DNA of 64,000 nucleotides, taken from JAWXBM01 sp964470455 (GTDB lineage Bacteria > Pseudomonadota > Gammaproteobacteria > Xanthomonadales > SZUA-36). A program made the translations under genes and the position numbers. The notes below the pieces were generated by a model. The model was not told the DNA's origin, searched no databases, and saw only the letters and a program-made list of their open reading frames with translations. The stretch is from contig CAYYCX010000003.1 of the NCBI GenBank assembly GCA_964470455.1, positions 60,183 to 124,182 on the forward strand, read 5' to 3'. Within the stretch, counting starts at the first letter, position 1; every line of letters begins with the position of its first letter. Below are positions 34,827 through 44,298 of this stretch, in pieces.

Positions 34827-37800
34827 CTACTGATGAATGCGCTTGTTGGCGGGGTCGTAAAAGTTCAATCCGACCACGCGAGCCTCGAACCTCTGTGTGT
34901 CAATATCCACGAGCACGGCTTCCCCTTCCCGCTCATGGCCACGTTCAAGCATGGCCATGGCAATGGAACAGCCGAGGGATGGGCTGATGCAGCTGGAAGT
35001 GACATGTCCCTCGGGCCGGCCGGACAGCCTGCGAATGATGTGCGAACCTGCCGGCAGCAAGCGGCTTGGATCGATGGGCTTCAGGCCCACCAGCTGGTGG
35101 CGCCGGTGACTCATGTCGTGTGGCCGGCTGAGAGACCGCCTGCCCACAAAGTCAGCAGCTTTTCCGGCAATGGCATTCCCCCAGCCCAGGTCCAGTGGAT
35201 TCGTTGAAACATCGGTATCGACACCCACTTCCGAATAGCCTTTCTCGATCCGCAACACATCCAGCGCCTCCATCCCCAAGGGCGTGATGTCAAATTCCCG
35301 CCCAAACTCCAGCAGCCGGGTCCAGGCAGCCAGGGCCTGGTTCGCCGGCACATTGAATTCAAAAGACAGTTCACCGGTGAAGCTGACCCGCAGGAGTCGC
35401 CAGGGGAAATCCGGCGTTTGGCCGGTCAGAACGGACATGTGGGGAACCCGTTCAGCGGAAAGATCAACTCCGGGCAGGAACCTTTCCATCACGGTCCGAG
35501 AGTGCGGGCCACTCACGGTCAGTGTTGCCCATTGGCCAGTAACATTGCAAACCAGCACTTCCAGGTCAGGCCACTCAGTCTGCAGCCATTCCTCAAAGGC
35601 CAATATCACTTTCGCCAGTCCGGCGCTGGAAGTGCACACCAGGAAGAAATTTTCCTCAAGGCGCGCGAAAACGCCATCATCAAGAATGACCCCGTTTTCA
35701 TTGAGCATCATGCCGTACCGGACCCGGCCGGGTTCGAGCGTCTCGACATTATTGATATACATCCGGTTCAGGAACCGCACCGCGTCTGGCCCGCATACTT
35801 CGATCTTGCCGAGGGATGAGCTGTCCAGCAGCGCCACGCCATGGCGGGCTGCCAGGGCTTCACGCCTGATGGACTGCGTTTCGGTCTCGCCCGGGCGGGA
35901 ATAAAAAGCCGGGCGATACCAGCCGCTGTGATCCTCCATACTGGCACCCGCTGCCAGGTGCCAGTCATGCAGCGGCAATCGCCGCATGGGCCAGGCCCGG
36001 ACTCCGGTCTCGCGCCCGGCCAGGCTGCCCAGCATGACGGGCACATAGGGTGGCCGGAAGGTCGTGGTGCCGGTGGCGCTGATGGTTTGTCCGGTTGCTT
36101 CAGCTGTGATTCCCAGGGCGTTGACGTTGGCGGTCTTGCCTTGGTCGATGGCCATGCCGATGGTGGTGTAGCGCTTGAGGTGTTCAACCGAGACAAAGCC
36201 TTCTCGCAGGGCGAGATGAATGTCCGCGGCGGTTACATCGTGCAACTGATCCACCCATTGCCGGCCCCTGCCCGGGATGTGAGTCATCCAATGCGGCAGG
36301 ATGGCGCCGGCCGGCCTGGATGGCAGTGTTCTTGGCACCGGGACCAACGGCGTAGCTGACCCATTCAGCGAACTGACGGTGGAAAGCCCCGCCTGGTGAC
36401 CGTCCTCCAGGCACCGGGCGAGTGTGAAACTTCCCCTCGCGGAGCCAACGGGATGGATGGAAGAATGTCGCGACAGTGATCCGCCCCGGGGAACATAGCA
36501 GGCGCTGATTTCGTCATAGTCCAGCTTGCCCCCGGCCTGTGACCACAGGTGTACCGTGGGATTCCAGCCACCCGACGCGCAGAGCAGATCGCAATCCAGC
36601 CAGCGCTCCGGCACCTTCGCATTTGCCTGCAGGTGAAGAGGGCGAATCCGGGCCCGCTTGATCCGCCAGTACCCCCTGGTGTCCACGATGGCGTAACCGG
36701 CAAACACCGGTATGCCCAGATCTTCGGCCATTCGCAACAAGTCGGCAGGTGGCGCAGCGCGTACATCGACGATTCCGTTAACCCTTGCGCCGACGCCATG
36801 CAGGCAAAACGCCGCATCGTATGCGCTGTCGTTATTGGTGAAAATGACTGCGCTGCGCCCCGGTCTGACCGCATAACGATTGATGTACTGCCTGACCGAG
36901 TCGGCCAGCATGATGCCGGGCCGATCATTGTTTGGAAACACCAGCGGACGCTCGATCGCGCCGCTGGCGAGAATGACCCGTTTGGCGCGGATTTTCCAGA
37001 GCCGTCGGGCGCCTTGACCCTGGGGGTTGTGGGAAAGCTCCTGCTCGGCGGTGAAATAACCGTGGTCCCAGGCTGCGACGATGGTGGTGCGCAACAGGAT
37101 GGTGACATGGTCCAGTCCGGCCAGTTGGGCACACACCTCGTCGGCCCAGTCGCTGGCCTCCCGGCCGTCGATCTGCTCATGGGACCACAACAACGAGCCA
37201 CCGGCTCGCGGCTGGTCATCTGCCAGGATTATTCGCAGCCCCGAGGCTGCAGCAGCCCGGGTAGCAGCCCGGGTAGCAGCTCGGGTAGCAGCTCGGGCAG
37301 CCGCCAGGCCGGCCGGACCGGCGCCAATGATCAGCAGATCGCAATGTGCATGTTGCTTGTCGTAGCGGTGGGCGTCGGGACCTCGTGGTGCAGGCGCCAC
37401 AGCAGCCAGGCGGCGCACCATTCCTGCATACCAACTCCAGCGAGGCCACATAAAGGTCTTGTAGTAGAACCCCGTGGGCAGGAAACGGGACAGCCAGCCA
37501 ATGATTGCACCCAGGTCCCATTGCAGCGTCGGCCAGGCATTCTGGCTGTTGGCGGACAAGCCATCGAACAGCAGTTGCCGGGTGGCGCGCACGTGCGTTG
37601 CGCGGTCCGCGCTATCGCCCACGGAAACCAGGGCATGACATTCTTCGCACCCCGAGCTGAATATCCCGCGTGGCCGGTGGTAGCGAAAACTGCGGGCGGT
37701 CAGCATCACATCGTTGGCCAGCAGTGCCGAGGCCAGCGTGTCGCCCTCAAGCCCGCTGTATGTCTTGCCGTCAAAGGTGAAATCCAGGACTTTACCGCGA

Positions 37801-37844
37801 TCGATGTGGCCACCCATGGCGCCCCGGTTCTTTGGTCGCTTCAT
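34827..37844 (-). CDS. soxA: Sarcosine oxidase alpha subunit
   Basis: A 1005-residue alpha subunit of heterotetrameric sarcosine oxidase. The N-terminal 2Fe-2S-like domain has GxxxGCEECHALV around 64-73; only part of the usual cysteine set remains. The FAD/NAD Rossmann domain has GAGPAG (174-179), a middle oxidoreductase region follows, and the C-terminal half is GcvT-like (about 600-1000), where the tetrahydrofolate site lies. The complex oxidises sarcosine to glycine and 5,10-methylene-THF plus H2O2. Residues 183-198 are encoded by a 12-bp tandem repeat that lengthens the first Rossmann helix. The ATG at 37844 overlaps the soxD stop in ATGA. It is the last gene of the operon. Confidence 0.93.
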   Translation of the reverse strand: MKRPKNRGAMGGHIDRGKVLDFTFDGKTYSGLEGDTLASALLANDVMLTARSFRYHRPRGIFSSGCEECHALVSVGDSADRATHVRATRQLLFDGLSANSQNAWPTLQWDLGAIIGWLSRFLPTGFYYKTFMWPRWSWYAGMVRRLAAVAPAPRGPDAHRYDKQHAHCDLLIIGAGPAGLAAARAATRAATRAATRAAAASGLRIILADDQPRAGGSLLWSHEQIDGREASDWADEVCAQLAGLDHVTILLRTTIVAAWDHGYFTAEQELSHNPQGQGARRLWKIRAKRVILASGAIERPLVFPNNDRPGIMLADSVRQYINRYAVRPGRSAVIFTNNDSAYDAAFCLHGVGARVNGIVDVRAAPPADLLRMAEDLGIPVFAGYAIVDTRGYWRIKRARIRPLHLQANAKVPERWLDCDLLCASGGWNPTVHLWSQAGGKLDYDEISACYVPRGGSLSRHSSIHPVGSARGSFTLARCLEDGHQAGLSTVSSLNGSATPLVPVPRTLPSRPAGAILPHWMTHIPGRGRQWVDQLHDVTAADIHLALREGFVSVEHLKRYTTIGMAIDQGKTANVNALGITAEATGQTISATGTTTFRPPYVPVMLGSLAGRETGVRAWPMRRLPLHDWHLAAGASMEDHSGWYRPAFYSRPGETETQSIRREALAARHGVALLDSSSLGKIEVCGPDAVRFLNRMYINNVETLEPGRVRYGMMLNENGVILDDGVFARLEENFFLVCTSSAGLAKVILAFEEWLQTEWPDLEVLVCNVTGQWATLTVSGPHSRTVMERFLPGVDLSAERVPHMSVLTGQTPDFPWRLLRVSFTGELSFEFNVPANQALAAWTRLLEFGREFDITPLGMEALDVLRIEKGYSEVGVDTDVSTNPLDLGWGNAIAGKAADFVGRRSLSRPHDMSHRRHQLVGLKPIDPSRLLPAGSHIIRRLSGRPEGHVTSSCISPSLGCSIAMAMLERGHEREGEAVLVDIDTQRFEARVVGLNFYDPANKRIHQ
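37251..37298 (-). repeat. 12-bp tandem repeat (4 copies) inside soxA
   Basis: Four units of AGCAGC[CT]CGGG[TC] on the plus strand at 37251-37262, 37263-37274, 37275-37286 and 37287-37298. On the minus strand they encode ARAA-TRAA-TRAA-TRAA directly after the GAGPAG flavin motif of soxA. Twelve bases keep the frame, so copy number could vary without breaking the gene. Confidence 0.92.
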
Positions 37845-38119
37845 GGTGTCTTCCCGGGTGGTGCATCCTGAATGCCATAGGTGAGCTGGATCTCGTGGCT
37901 CAGCGTGTTTCGCGCCAGGTTGAACCACTGCCCGCAACCGTACAGATGCATCCAGCGTTCGAAGTGCAAACCGCGGGGGTTGCGGCGAACAAACTGGTAG
38001 TTTGCCCAGTCCCGGTCAGTCACCTCATCAGGACGCTCCGGCCGAACGATGTGCGCCTCTCCGCCACAAATGAACTCGTCCTGGTTTCGCGCGCCGCACC
38101 ACGGGCAAGTAATGCTCAT
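37841..38119 (-). CDS. soxD: Sarcosine oxidase delta subunit
   Basis: A 92-residue small subunit of the sarcosine oxidase complex. Zinc-type ligands are seen as CPWCG near the N-terminus, His in GGEAHIVRPERP, and Cys in LYGCGQWFNLARNT, the family signature. It binds zinc and stabilises the complex rather than catalysing. The ATG at 38119 shares its first base with the soxB stop (TGATG); a GTG at 38122 is the alternative. Both ends overlap neighbours, so the operon is tightly coupled. Confidence 0.92.
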   Translation of the reverse strand: MSITCPWCGARNQDEFICGGEAHIVRPERPDEVTDRDWANYQFVRRNPRGLHFERWMHLYGCGQWFNLARNTLSHEIQLTYGIQDAPPGKTP

Positions 38120-39372
38120 CACACCAGCGGTGCTCCCAGGTCCATGCCGGATGAAGCGCCTTCATCCACCAGCGCGCCAGTTTCGAACCGGCTGAGCGAA
38201 AAATCCTGGATCAACGGGTGCACTGAATTGTTGGCCAGGGTGTGGGCCATGGTGTAGCCTCCGGCAGGTATGGCCTTGAAGCCGTAACTGCCCCACCCGC
38301 CGGAAAGATAGAGGCCTTCAACCGGCGAGTGGCCCATGATCGGGCTGTGGTCTGGCGTGTAGTCCACAATTCCCGACCACTGGCGCATCCATTTCATGCG
38401 GCTGAAGCAGGGAAAGAGGTCCACCAGCACGGCAAAATTGCGCTCCACGGCTGTTGCGGTTCCGCGCTGCGCATAGGACAGGAACAGGTCTGTCTCGCCG
38501 CCCACCACCAGTTCACCCCGATCCGACTGGCTGACATACACGGCGCCGTCCAGGACCACATCCAACAAGGGGCTGACCGGTTCGGACACCATCGCCTGCA
38601 GGCCGAAGCACTGGATTGGCAGGTCAATTCCAACAGCGGCAGCAAGTTCGCTGGTATGTCCGGCAACCGCCATCAACACACGATCGCACCCCACCGGGCC
38701 CTGGTTGGTATCAAGCTGTGTCACTTTTCCACTCTTGATGGACATGCCCTGGACATTGCAATTCTGGACGATATCCACCCCCAGTTTGCTGGCAGCCCGC
38801 GCATATCCCCAGGCGACGGCATCGTGTCGGCAGGTTCCACCGCGACGTTGCAGGAACCCGCCGAAGACTGGCCGCAACAGTTGATCGTTGGTGTTCAGGA
38901 TGGGCAGAAGTTTGCGCACCGCTGCCAGGTCCAGCATCTCGGCTTCGATTCCCTGGTGCCGCAAGGCGTTGACCCGGCGATTCATCTGCCGCAGTTCCAG
39001 CCTGCTGTAGGCCAGGTTGATGACACCCTGCCGGCCAAACATCAGGTTGTAATTCAGTTCCTCGCTCAGCCCCTCATACAACTGCAGGGAGAAATCATAG
39101 AATCGGGTGCTGGCTTCAAACAGGTAGTTGGAGCGCACAATCGTGGTGTTGCGTCCGGTGTTGCCACCACCGATCCAGTTTTTCTCCAGCACTGCGATAT
39201 TCCGCAGGCCATGATTCCTGGCCAGGTAATAGGCGGTGGCCAAGCCGTGGCCGCCACCACCGATGATGACGATGTCGTAGTGAGGTTTCAGCTCGGCCTG
39301 GCGCCAGGCCCTTGGCCAGTGTCTGTGTCCGGAAAGGGCCTCTCGTGCCAGTGAAAATGCGGAGTACTTCAT
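38119..39372 (-). CDS. soxB: Sarcosine oxidase beta subunit
   Basis: A 417-residue FAD-dependent amine oxidase subunit. The dinucleotide motif VIIGGGGHGLATAYYLA follows an N-terminal segment (residues 1-30). The His expected to bind FMN covalently lies in RGGTCRHDAVAWGYARAA. The C-terminal GWGSYGFKAIPAGG signature is present. This subunit carries the sarcosine-oxidising site. It overlaps soxG upstream by 4 nt (ATGA) and soxD downstream by 1 nt. Confidence 0.94.
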   Translation of the reverse strand: MKYSAFSLAREALSGHRHWPRAWRQAELKPHYDIVIIGGGGHGLATAYYLARNHGLRNIAVLEKNWIGGGNTGRNTTIVRSNYLFEASTRFYDFSLQLYEGLSEELNYNLMFGRQGVINLAYSRLELRQMNRRVNALRHQGIEAEMLDLAAVRKLLPILNTNDQLLRPVFGGFLQRRGGTCRHDAVAWGYARAASKLGVDIVQNCNVQGMSIKSGKVTQLDTNQGPVGCDRVLMAVAGHTSELAAAVGIDLPIQCFGLQAMVSEPVSPLLDVVLDGAVYVSQSDRGELVVGGETDLFLSYAQRGTATAVERNFAVLVDLFPCFSRMKWMRQWSGIVDYTPDHSPIMGHSPVEGLYLSGGWGSYGFKAIPAGGYTMAHTLANNSVHPLIQDFSLSRFETGALVDEGASSGMDLGAPLV

Positions 39373-40004
39373 GCCTTGCCGTCGGGTTCGATGAATTCAC
39401 TGGCAGCATCGGTCAACCACGCTCGAGCATAGGCAAGCAGGCTGCGGTCGATGTAAAGATGGAACCGCGGCAGATCGGACACCTGGTGTAACAATACTGG
39501 AGCTCTTGCAATCATGGATTGGGCGCACCGGCCGGTGCTGAATGTATTGGGGTGCAGGTCCAGCGCACACACCCTGGCCAGGACGGTGCGCGCGTGCGGG
39601 CCGCTCACCTGAATGGCTGCGCAGGCATCGCCGTAGTCCGAGACCAGGTGAGGAATGCCCGCAAGCGCGGCTTCCAGTTTGCGCCTGATTTCACGGCTGC
39701 CGGGCGAGGAGAGAACGATCAGCCATTTGCCCGGCCCCAGCCACAATATGGTGTGCTGGCCGGAGGCGCTGGTATTGGGTGTGACAGGAATTTTCAAGCC
39801 CAGGGCAAGGTTTAAGGCTTGCATGACCGCCTGCAAGGCCGATGCCGTCGGCGCCTTCACCTGCAGCATCAGCTTTTCACTGTTCGTCAATTCGTCGATG
39901 CATAAGCCCGCGCTCTGCAGGCGTGCTGCGGGCAAACCCATTCCGGAGCTTTCCAGGGCACTGTTGTAGTTCCATCCAGGCACGGGTTTTGCGCGGCTGA
40001 TCAC
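39369..40004 (-). CDS. soxG: Sarcosine oxidase gamma subunit
   Basis: A 211-residue GcvT-like gamma subunit of sarcosine oxidase. Supporting features are LGPGKWLIVLSSPGS, GDACAAIQVSGPHARTVLARVCALDLHP and the C-terminal LYIDRSLLAYARAWLTDA, typical of SoxG. It is the first gene here, although in most bacteria soxG is the last of soxBDAG. The GTG at 40004 is the longest start and lacks a clear Shine-Dalgarno; Met22 is an alternative. A sigma70-type promoter with a palindrome over its -35 lies just upstream. Confidence 0.88.
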   Translation of the reverse strand: MISRAKPVPGWNYNSALESSGMGLPAARLQSAGLCIDELTNSEKLMLQVKAPTASALQAVMQALNLALGLKIPVTPNTSASGQHTILWLGPGKWLIVLSSPGSREIRRKLEAALAGIPHLVSDYGDACAAIQVSGPHARTVLARVCALDLHPNTFSTGRCAQSMIARAPVLLHQVSDLPRFHLYIDRSLLAYARAWLTDAASEFIEPDGKA

Positions 40005-40026
40005 CGGTCAGGGAAATTTGAACAAC

Positions 40027-40054
40027 TATATAATGGAATTGAACAGAAGTTCAA
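40027..40054 (-). promoter_or_regulatory. Sarcosine oxidase operon promoter with palindromic operator
   Basis: Minus strand: -35 TTGAAC (40054-40049), 16-bp spacer, -10 TATATA (40032-40027). The -35 is one arm of a perfect palindrome TTGAAC-AGAA-GTTCAA (40039-40054). The TetR gene lies about 200 bp away and may bind here. Related TTGAACATAAG words appear at 44191 and 56558. Confidence 0.6.
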
Positions 40055-40219
40055 ATTGTAAATCAGCCAGGATCAGCGGCCACTATCGGTGGTGAAAAGT
40101 GTGATCAAAATTGCCCATTCAGCAAGGACAGGACTGACCACCACCCGGCAGGTGGTTGAAAATGGCCCACAGCAGATCGGAATCCAGGTTGGATCCGCGT
40201 AGGCACTTCGACCCGGCAG

Positions 40220-40816
40220 TCAGGGAGCCAGGGTTTTGCGGATCAGCGTGACGAAATAATTGGTAGCTTCTTCAATGGTTTTGTCAGAAGAGCCGATCCA
40301 TCGCGGCATCCAGTTGAACGCGCCCATCACAAAACGGCCTGCCAGGTCCGGGTCGCAGGGGGCGATACTGCCATCCTCTATCCCTTCTGCAATCCATTTT
40401 GCAATTCGCTCGTTGGCGCCACTCAGGCGCTTGCGCAGAATGGCCTGGCGCTTCGGGTCTTCGATGGCATCGACTTCGCTCAACAGCGCGGATGCTTCCG
40501 GGTGAACAAATGCATCACTCAACACGTATTCACACAGCTTCTCCATTCCATTGGTGCCTTTGGTTTCGGCGTCCTGCGTAGCCTGGTCGATTTCGTCCAG
40601 CGCATGCATGTAGGTGTGGAACAGCAGATCGTTCTTGTTCTTGACGTAGTAATAGATGGCGGTTTTGGTAAACCCGAGACGATCGGCCACTTCCGTCAAT
40701 GACGTTGCATGGTAGCCCTTCGCATTGAAAAGCGCCGCCGCTTCGGCGAGAACGGCCTCTTTCTTGAGTTGAGCCTGCAACTCCTGGGCTTTTTTCCAAA
40801 CAGGATTTCTGGCCAT
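40220..40816 (-). CDS. TetR-family transcriptional regulator
   Basis: A 198-residue TetR regulator. The helix-turn-helix is at about 28-60 (TSLTEVADRLGFTKTAIYYYVKNKNDLL). The C-terminal ligand domain is helical, with length and layout similar to KstR2/FadR-type repressors of lipid catabolism. It is monocistronic, oriented like the sarcosine oxidase operon, and lies between it and the peptidase pair at 40974-44092. Candidate operators are the TTGAAC palindrome at 40039 and related words at 44191 and 56558. Its ligand may be an acyl-CoA, given the acyl-CoA genes beyond 46 kb, but this is inference. Confidence 0.9.
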   Translation of the reverse strand: MARNPVWKKAQELQAQLKKEAVLAEAAALFNAKGYHATSLTEVADRLGFTKTAIYYYVKNKNDLLFHTYMHALDEIDQATQDAETKGTNGMEKLCEYVLSDAFVHPEASALLSEVDAIEDPKRQAILRKRLSGANERIAKWIAEGIEDGSIAPCDPDLAGRFVMGAFNWMPRWIGSSDKTIEEATNYFVTLIRKTLAP

Positions 40817-40973
40817 TAGTTCCCTCCAAGAAACAAGATTAGATCACGTTGGCCCTGTTCGTGAAAGAACAGCAAAATAAAAAATCAGAATATTTGAATT
40901 ATAAGACAGTATAGTTGAACTTGATTTGAAGCGCCTTTTTTGAGAATTCACGGAAGCCGGGAAATCATGCAAT

Positions 40974-42737
40974 TCAGTGTGGTGACGCAGATTTTTTTCT
41001 GAGCCTTGCAATATCCTGGTTTACGGTTTTGTCCAACAGTTCGAGAGGAAGCGCGCCGCGGCTCAAAACCGAATGATGGAAGTCACGGATGTCGAATTGT
41101 TGTCCCAGGGCGAGCTCCATTCTTTGCCGAAGCTCCAGCATTTTCCTCATGCCGATCTTGTAGGAGCAAAGCTGTGCCGGCACTGAAGCCGAGCGGCTCA
41201 CAATGTAGCGCGCAAACTGATCGCTCATGCCTGAGTGGGCTGTGAAGAACGCTGCGGCCCGGTTTACGCTCCAGCGTTTCTCGTGTATTCCGGTGTCAAG
41301 CGCCAGGTTGATGGTTGAAATCAGCTCCCTGCGCATGCGCGCGAGGTCGAGCATGGGGTCCAGGTTCATACCGTGCCGTGCGGGAATGGTTTCAGCGTAC
41401 TTTGCCCACCCTTCCGTGTAAGCATCGAAGGTGCAGATGCGACGCAGGGTGGGCAGCGCTTCGGTTTCCTGCGCCAGGCTGATCTGCAGGTGGTGACCGG
41501 GAAACAGTTCGTGATAAACAAGGATGGGCAGTTCAAAATCCGCCTGATCAAGGAGTTGCCCCACATTGAGTTCCAGGAACCCATCCCGGGAGCCATCCAG
41601 GGAAGGGGGCTGGTACGATTGATTGCGATTCGCTTCCGCAAAAAGCGGCATGGGCTTTACTGCAACCCGTCCTTTTGGCAGCTGGTGGAACAGGCCTGTT
41701 AGTTTTGGTTCAATTTCTGCCATTGCAGCCTCGACCTGGCTGACAATCAATCGCCGGTTACCGGGCGTATCTTCCCTGGGTGGACTTTTTCTGCTGTCCA
41801 GCTCACGGTGGCAGTCATTGATGCTTCTGGCGTCAATGCCCAAAGCCCTGCTTGTCCGAATGATATCCTGTTCCAGCCGGTCGACTTCTTCCAGGCCCAG
41901 CTCATGGATTTCCGCGGCCGACAGGTTTGTCGTGGTTGCGCTGGCCAGCAGAAATCCATACCAGGCATCTCCGTCGGGCAAACGCCAAACACCAGGTTCG
42001 GGATGCGATCGTGACGCCTGGATTTCAAGGGTCGCCAACAATTCACGGTACGCGGGATAGGTGTTCGCAGACAGCTCTGACCTTGCATCGGCAAGCAGAA
42101 GCAAGCGGGACTTTTCAGTGAGGCCCTCGAGATCAACAGACTTATCCGCCAACGACCGATACAGGATATTCTGGTCCGGATCGGGCATCAAAAAATCCCT
42201 GATTTCTGCAATGGCGCCTTCCAGGACGATCGCCGGAGGCAGATACCCGGCCTGTTCGCGTTGCTGAACCTGTCGATCGGCTTCGCTCAACAGGGTGGCA
42301 ATGGACTTCAGCCGGCTGAGGTAATCTTCAGCGTCCTGCGCATTCCGCATGGGATGGAGATCACTGAGAAACAGCGGCAATTCGCTTTGAATACCCACCG
42401 CTGGCCGCACCAGGTAATCGTTTTGCAGCAGGTCTTTTCCGGCCAGTCCCGTCAAACCGAATTCATGCACGTGATGCACGAAGTAGTGAAGCACACCAGC
42501 AGTCAGTTGCTCTGAGTCGTCAAGCTCTGCCGGCGGGAATTTTCCCAGGTTTTCATTGATGGAAGCCAAAAGTTGCTGGCGGCGCGCCGTGGAACCTGGA
42601 TCGATGTTGGTGAAGCGATCCTGCGGTATGGGCTCGCCCGCAATTTCGAAAATGCCCATGTGCGTGGGGAATTCCGGTACTTCCCGGGCAAGCGCCAGGC
42701 AACTGCTTTCAAGGAAGTCGGAAAATGCCGGGTTCAC
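40974..42737 (-). CDS. DUF885 family metallohydrolase (HELFPGHH), cytoplasmic
   Basis: A 587-residue DUF885 protein with the zinc-type motif YHELFPGHHLQIS followed by EGWAKYAETIP, matching gluzincin metallopeptidase geometry (HExxxHH plus a downstream Glu). No signal peptide is seen, unlike the lipoprotein DUF885 member at 59771. The GTG start at 42737 overlaps the stop of the S41 gene (GTGA), so the two peptidase genes form an operon. DUF885 enzymes are poorly characterised; some cleave peptides or C-C/amide bonds. Confidence 0.88.
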   Translation of the reverse strand: MNPAFSDFLESSCLALAREVPEFPTHMGIFEIAGEPIPQDRFTNIDPGSTARRQQLLASINENLGKFPPAELDDSEQLTAGVLHYFVHHVHEFGLTGLAGKDLLQNDYLVRPAVGIQSELPLFLSDLHPMRNAQDAEDYLSRLKSIATLLSEADRQVQQREQAGYLPPAIVLEGAIAEIRDFLMPDPDQNILYRSLADKSVDLEGLTEKSRLLLLADARSELSANTYPAYRELLATLEIQASRSHPEPGVWRLPDGDAWYGFLLASATTTNLSAAEIHELGLEEVDRLEQDIIRTSRALGIDARSINDCHRELDSRKSPPREDTPGNRRLIVSQVEAAMAEIEPKLTGLFHQLPKGRVAVKPMPLFAEANRNQSYQPPSLDGSRDGFLELNVGQLLDQADFELPILVYHELFPGHHLQISLAQETEALPTLRRICTFDAYTEGWAKYAETIPARHGMNLDPMLDLARMRRELISTINLALDTGIHEKRWSVNRAAAFFTAHSGMSDQFARYIVSRSASVPAQLCSYKIGMRKMLELRQRMELALGQQFDIRDFHHSVLSRGALPLELLDKTVNQDIARLRKKSASPH

Positions 42738-44092
42738 AAATGGTTTTCTGTCGAACGATTTCCAGCAGCCAGTTCCAGGGCTTTATCAACGGCTTTGTGA
42801 TAGCCCGCGGTGAATTCCTGCTCCATGAAAACCGGGGTTTCCACGTCAACAGGTACCCCAGGGCCTTCAAACAGTTTTCCGTCCGCCGAGCAGTAATGCT
42901 CGTTAGAGATTGTGGTTACCCAGCCGTTGGGAAGGTGTTTCTTCAGGTTATCAGACAGAATACCCGTTGAAGGTTGCCCAACCAGGGTTACGTTGGGAAG
43001 GTTTCGCATGCACATGGCGAAAATGTCACCCGCGCTTGCGGTACGGGCTGAGGTCAGTACATAGACCGGTCGGGTAAACTGGATTCTGCCTTCAGGTTCG
43101 ACAAAAAATTCCTGGCGGGGTGTTACGCCAGAGCCATCGCGTGCCTGTTTGGTAAACGCCAGGTGCCTCTTGTCCGTAAATCTGCCGGCGATCGACATGC
43201 CAAGATTATCGAATCCTCCGCCGTTGAGACGGACGTCGAGGATGATGGCTGATGCCTCGGAAAGATCGGCAATGATTCGATCCATGATCGGTCCTATGGC
43301 ATCCAGGTCGTTGCGCAGAAATTGCGCATGGTCGGCGCGGCGAGGCGGCAGGTCATAAGCCTCCCTTGCGGCCTCCGTGTCGGCGATGCCGAAAAATTTC
43401 AACACGTTCAGGTAACCGACGTCCTCAGTAATCATACCCCAGTTGAATACGCCATTTCCGGCGCTCGTACCCCGCCCCCCGAGGAATTCACGGTTGATGA
43501 AAGATCCGATCCTGGAGATGTTTTCCGGATGGCCGATCAGCGAGTTGGACAACCCCAGCTCTGAATTGATCAGCGCCTTGATTTCCCCGATCCGCTCGCT
43601 GCTGACTGTCCGGATGCCATTGCTCAGGATGACATGATTGTCCAGCAGGGGACTGATGAGTTGATGCAATACGTCAAACAGCTCATCGGAACCGGACTGC
43701 GCGCTGATTTTCTTACGGGCCCTGCTGCAAGCGGCGGTCCAGTCCACACCACGCAGATCAAAGAATGCATAGTCCTGTTCAAACACTTCACAGAAAAACT
43801 CCAGCGCCTTCTGCGGATCGGGCTGCCGTGCCTGATGCAGGTAAAGTGGCTGGACTGGAAAGCCGGAGAGACGGGTGAACGAGTACCGGGTTATGTCGTT
43901 GCGGATACGAACTGCCAGTTCATGCCGGTAATCCTGGTTGAGTATCTCAAAGCCCTTTTCGAATTCAGCGGAATCGCCGCGCTCAAACTCAATACAGTTC
44001 GACTTTGTTACATCAAACAGGGAATAGCCTGTGTCACCCAGATTCAGGACCCATCCATAGCCACTACTTCTCCAGATGCCATGTGGTGACAC
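42734..44092 (-). CDS. S41-family (CtpA/tricorn-like) serine peptidase, cytoplasmic
   Basis: A 452-residue S41 peptidase. The catalytic serine lies in TSARTASAGDIF (the SxSAG-type motif), and preceding elements are VGYLNVLKFFG and AIILDVRLNGGGFDN, typical of C-terminal-processing or tricorn-core proteases. The expected Lys partner should lie in the VGQPSTGILSDNLKKHL region, but the usual T-x-GKG is replaced, so activity is uncertain. There is no signal peptide and no PDZ domain that I can define. The start is GTG at 44092 with GGGAG 7 nt upstream. It is first of a two-gene operon with the DUF885 gene and divergent from the S9 peptidase. Confidence 0.84.
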   Translation of the reverse strand: MSPHGIWRSSGYGWVLNLGDTGYSLFDVTKSNCIEFERGDSAEFEKGFEILNQDYRHELAVRIRNDITRYSFTRLSGFPVQPLYLHQARQPDPQKALEFFCEVFEQDYAFFDLRGVDWTAACSRARKKISAQSGSDELFDVLHQLISPLLDNHVILSNGIRTVSSERIGEIKALINSELGLSNSLIGHPENISRIGSFINREFLGGRGTSAGNGVFNWGMITEDVGYLNVLKFFGIADTEAAREAYDLPPRRADHAQFLRNDLDAIGPIMDRIIADLSEASAIILDVRLNGGGFDNLGMSIAGRFTDKRHLAFTKQARDGSGVTPRQEFFVEPEGRIQFTRPVYVLTSARTASAGDIFAMCMRNLPNVTLVGQPSTGILSDNLKKHLPNGWVTTISNEHYCSADGKLFEGPGVPVDVETPVFMEQEFTAGYHKAVDKALELAAGNRSTENHL

Positions 44093-44157
44093 TGCTTTCT
44101 CCCATTGCTTGGTAAACGCTGCTTCAGCTTACCGGCGGATATGCTAGTGTGCCTTTA

Positions 44158-44224
44158 AGTTGAGCGTAATTCAACTAAGAGACATTATCATTGAACATAA
44201 GGTAACATAAGATTATCATTGAAC
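44158..44224. promoter_or_regulatory. Divergent promoter region S41 / S9 with repeats
   Basis: AGTTGA-7-TCAACT palindrome at 44158-44176. A 13-bp direct repeat ATTATCATTGAAC occurs at 44184-44196 and 44212-44224. On the plus strand, TTGAAC (44191-44196), a 17-bp spacer and TATCAT (44214-44219) make a good sigma70 promoter for the S9 gene. Confidence 0.6.
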
Positions 44225-44298
44225 CATCGTGGGCTGGATTTGAACGCAGGAAGCCCATGAAATACGGGTTTGAATGGAGCCTCATGCCGGAGATTCAA

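Noticed and set aside
44184..44224. 13-bp direct repeat as an attachment site of a mobile element
   Set aside because: The 28-bp spacing holds no integrase or element; it fits a promoter with repeated regulator sites better.
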